Source: Microbacterium sp. 13-71-7 (GTDB taxonomy: Bacteria; Actinomycetota; Actinomycetes; Actinomycetales; Microbacteriaceae). From it: a stretch of DNA of 40,172 bases. The DNA is taken from NCBI RefSeq assembly GCF_002257455.1, contig NZ_NCKN01000004.1, forward strand, positions 1 to 40,172, written 5' to 3'. The notes beneath the pieces were generated by a model, which was not told the DNA's origin, made no database searches, and saw nothing but the letters and a program-made list of their open reading frames with translations. A program made the translations under genes and the position numbers. Below, piece after piece: positions 38,395 through 40,172 of this stretch; the first letter of the stretch is position 1, and the number at the start of each line of letters is the position of its first letter.

Positions 38395-38591
38395 CAGAAG
38401 ACCTCCTCAGGGAAGCGGCGACGCGCTTCTTCATCACTGACAGGGTGCAGCGACCTACCGTCACCGATCCACCACGTCCGACAGAAGTCGCATCGATACA
38501 GCAGATCGGCAGGGCTCGAAGCGACAACGAAACGCGGCTGTCTCGCGACGTAGACGCCTTCTCTGCAATGGGTGCAGCCCAGTTCATTCAT
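38394..38591 (-). CDS. Two-CxxC small protein next to the toxin gene (candidate immunity)
   Basis: Protein of 65 aa. Two CxxC pairs (CTHC at residues 6-9 and CDFC at about 35-38) are likely to bind one zinc ion; the rest includes YVARQPRFVVASSPADLLYR and a C-terminal helix (SDEEARRRFPEEVF). The ATG is only 3 nt after the toxin stop and its stop overlaps the SseB-like gene, so it is in the toxin operon. In polymorphic toxin systems the gene straight after the toxin is usually its immunity gene; that makes this the first candidate. No named family was recognised. Confidence 0.78.
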   Translation of the reverse strand: MNELGCTHCREGVYVARQPRFVVASSPADLLYRCDFCRTWWIGDGRSLHPVSDEEARRRFPEEVF

Positions 38592-38594
38592 GAT

Positions 38595-39875
38595 TCAGTA
38601 CCGCCTCACCACTATCCAGGAACCATTCTCCAACCTAGTGAGGACCGAACCTGGTGGCATTGGCCCTCCGCCGGTGACGAGGGTCTCCCTGGTCGGGTTG
38701 ACCAGGAACGCCCCCGTACCGGTATTGACCGCGGTGTGGCCGTATGTGGGGCTCGGGTTCGTCGGATCGGGATAGAAGTGCTCCCACCCCCCGGAGTCCG
38801 CGACGGTCGGGCGACGGAGCGTCGCCGGATCGACGGGGAAATGCACAGAATAGATGTCTCCCCCGTTGACATGTGCGTCCAGCATCATCGGCGCCATACC
38901 CGTCTGACGGGCGGCATCCGCGGAGGTATGGATCTGAGCCGCATCCCCTGTAGGCATCGCCCAGACGTCGCGCCCCTCCGCGCCGAGTTTCGCGTCTGCG
39001 GAGTCGTAAAAATGAAGCACGGGTTCGCCGAAGAGCGAGCTGTGATATCCACCGTCCGCCATGTACTGGAAATCTGCGCTCGTGAGCACTCGCGGTGGTT
39101 CCACCGCGCCTTTGCCGCCTTTGAGTGCGTTGTCCGCCGTCTCACCGAACCGCGTGAACAGCGCCTTCAGCTTCTCGACCAGATCACCCAGCTTGCGGAT
39201 CGCCGCGACCATGTCCGGGATCCGCTTCGAGAACTTCGTCGCCACCGCCGCCACCCGCGTCGTCGCCTGCTCGATCACCAGCGGCGTCGCCAGCCCGAGA
39301 CTGAACACCAGCTCCGCCGCGTACGAGATCAGCGACCCCACCAGCTGCGCCAACGCATCCCGCACCATGTCGTGAACGACCTGCACGATCGTCGACGCCA
39401 TCTGCATGCCCGTCGCCAGACCATCCGCCCACGACGCCGCGCCCTTCAGATGCGCCACCACGTCCCGCTGGAACGCCAGATAGGCCTGCACCGCCGCACC
39501 ATCAGCGGCGTCCAGGTCGCCCAGCACAGTCGCCAGATCCCCCGCCGACCGACGCAACTGGGTGCCCACGTTCGTCCAGGTCTGCGCGAACCCCGCAACA
39601 GCCCCTGAATCGCCCGTCAGATCGTTCAACCAGCCCTTCAGCGGCTGCAGGTGCTCCATCAGCCAGCCCAGACCCGCCGCGATCAACGACCCCAACGGAT
39701 CCGACACCGCCGCGACCGTGTCCATCACGGCACTGAACGCCGCGAACCCGCCCGCAACCCAGTCCCCCGACTTGATCGCCGAGACCAGCGCCTCACCGTC
39801 CTCGAGCAGGAACGTCCCCTGCAGCGGACTCGTCGTGTTCACCGGACCCGCCACCAGCGGATTCGGCGGCGTCAC
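38595..39875 (-). CDS. Type VII-associated polymorphic toxin (CpnT-like N-terminus, unassigned C-terminal domain)
   Basis: Protein of 426 aa. The helical N-terminal part (about 1-250) has the actinobacterial CpnT/WXG-like delivery pattern: DPLGSLIAAGLGWLMEHLQP, LKGWLNDLTGDSGAVAGFAQ and TWTNVGTQLRRSAGDLA, with amphipathic helices to about residue 250. The C-terminal domain (about 255-426) has HFYDSADAKLGAEGRDVWAM, NGGDIYSVHFPVD, GHTAVNTGTGAFLVNPTRET and MPPGSVLTRLENGSWIVVRR. It differs from the TNT tip at 37275. The last part (TRETLV...MPPGSVLTRL) is faintly like the final strands of ADP-ribosyltransferases, a weak resemblance only. The GTG overlaps the stop of the EspC-like gene (GTGA). Confidence 0.8.
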   Translation of the reverse strand: MTPPNPLVAGPVNTTSPLQGTFLLEDGEALVSAIKSGDWVAGGFAAFSAVMDTVAAVSDPLGSLIAAGLGWLMEHLQPLKGWLNDLTGDSGAVAGFAQTWTNVGTQLRRSAGDLATVLGDLDAADGAAVQAYLAFQRDVVAHLKGAASWADGLATGMQMASTIVQVVHDMVRDALAQLVGSLISYAAELVFSLGLATPLVIEQATTRVAAVATKFSKRIPDMVAAIRKLGDLVEKLKALFTRFGETADNALKGGKGAVEPPRVLTSADFQYMADGGYHSSLFGEPVLHFYDSADAKLGAEGRDVWAMPTGDAAQIHTSADAARQTGMAPMMLDAHVNGGDIYSVHFPVDPATLRRPTVADSGGWEHFYPDPTNPSPTYGHTAVNTGTGAFLVNPTRETLVTGGGPMPPGSVLTRLENGSWIVVRRY

Positions 39876-40172
39876 CGCGACACCCCGTCCACCTGACCGT
39901 GCAGCTGCTTGTACCGGGTGGAGAAGTCGTGCTCCATCGCCTCGAAATCACTCACCATCCCGAGGAATTCCGTCTCCGCACGCCCTAGCAGCGCCGACAC
40001 CGAACTGATCGTGCCCACGGCGACCTGCGACACCGCGACCGCCGGGGGCACCAGGAACGAGCACATCACTCCGAACGCCCCGCCCGTGAGGTTCAACGAC
40101 CCCGCCGCATCCTGCGCCAGCCGCACATCCGACGCCACCCTGGCCACCCGGGCCGCGTGCTGCCGGGCCAAA
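39872..40172 (-). CDS. EspC-like (ESX secretion-associated) protein, partial
   Basis: At least 99 residues; the start probably lies beyond the right edge (the only possible start inside is a TTG at the last codon). The segment RQHAARVARVASDVRLAQDA is followed by LTGGAFGVMCSFLVPPAVAV and two long helices ending DFSTRYKQLHGQVDGVS. This all-helical pattern with a central FG turn matches the EspC/DUF2580-type partners of type VII secreted proteins. It overlaps the toxin gene by 4 nt and likely acts as its secretion partner or chaperone. Confidence 0.75.
   Translation of the reverse strand, partial: LARQHAARVARVASDVRLAQDAAGSLNLTGGAFGVMCSFLVPPAVAVSQVAVGTISSVSALLGRAETEFLGMVSDFEAMEHDFSTRYKQLHGQVDGVSR

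Noticed and set aside
39061-39375. Plus-strand frame opposite the toxin delivery domain.
   Set aside because: Ser/Arg-rich antisense of a convincing helical protein with a GTGA-coupled start.
1-40172. tRNA, rRNA or riboswitch genes.
   Set aside because: No tRNA-like cloverleaf, rRNA segment or known riboswitch core was recognised by eye in the intergenic regions; a covariance-model scan was not possible.
32797-40172. Prophage or integrative element with attachment sites.
   Set aside because: No integrase, phage structural gene or tRNA-derived attachment site is visible in the window; only the degenerate recombinase lies at the border.

Overview
The window is high-GC (about 70%) actinobacterial DNA. 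The gene content (DesK/NarL-type two-component systems, Tat signals ending in the pattern seen in coryneform Gram-positives, mycoredoxin-like glutaredoxin, ALDH and malate dehydrogenase of actinobacterial type), the dispersed palindromes of the GGTC(G/C)(T/C)TGAGCGAG...GACGAA type and the many leaderless-looking starts all fit the family Microbacteriaceae, most likely Microbacterium or a close relative. The genus is inferred from resemblance and was not tested.

Layout. 1-4.7 kb: a NitT/TauT-type ABC importer (binding lipoprotein cut by the left edge, permease, ATPase) transcribed leftward, divergent from a CitA/CitB-like sensor kinase and response regulator. 4.7-14.0 kb: a leftward run of five exported proteins: a Tat-exported phospholipase C-like phosphoesterase, a very large LamG/InlB-repeat protein carrying an endonuclease-like domain with altered active-site residues, a small Tat-like protein, an Ig-like lipoprotein and a sedolisin (S53) protease. 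14.3-15.5 kb: a GntR/UTRA regulator and a small membrane protein with a SHOCT-like tail, followed by a nested palindromic repeat. 15.8-22.3 kb: one NarL/DesK-type two-component pair, a tiny membrane protein, a Rid-family protein, an ABC-2 exporter and a second kinase/regulator pair. 22.3-32.8 kb: housekeeping and envelope genes (polysaccharide deacetylase, polyprenol-sugar glycosyltransferase fused to GtrA, glutaredoxin, MFS/GPH transporter, aldehyde dehydrogenase, zinc metallopeptidase, malate dehydrogenase, GIY-YIG protein, alcohol dehydrogenase, degenerate recombinase).

32.8-40.2 kb (right edge) is the most unusual part: a leftward polymorphic-toxin island of the type VII secretion kind. 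An EspC-like protein (cut by the edge) overlaps a CpnT-like toxin gene whose C-terminal domain I cannot assign. It is followed at once by a two-CxxC small protein and an SseB-like protein (candidate immunity). Further downstream lie a detached, broken tip of a TNT-type NAD+ glycohydrolase toxin, an immunity gene starting 7 nt after it, fragments of at least one more copy of that immunity gene on each side, a 34-bp direct repeat bounding the module, and several candidate immunity genes that share an [FW]xxDE[RK]G signature. This is the expected shape of a locus that changes toxin tips by recombination and keeps old immunity genes.

Two genome-scale signals run through the window. First, eight starts are preceded by a TANNNT hexamer 5-7 nt upstream of the start codon, which predicts leaderless transcripts, including a probable 11-codon leaderless peptide overlapping malate dehydrogenase. 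Second, the palindrome GGATCC is far more common than base composition predicts (about 80 by eye against roughly 13-14 expected) and becomes scarce in the toxin island, which supports a separate origin for that island.
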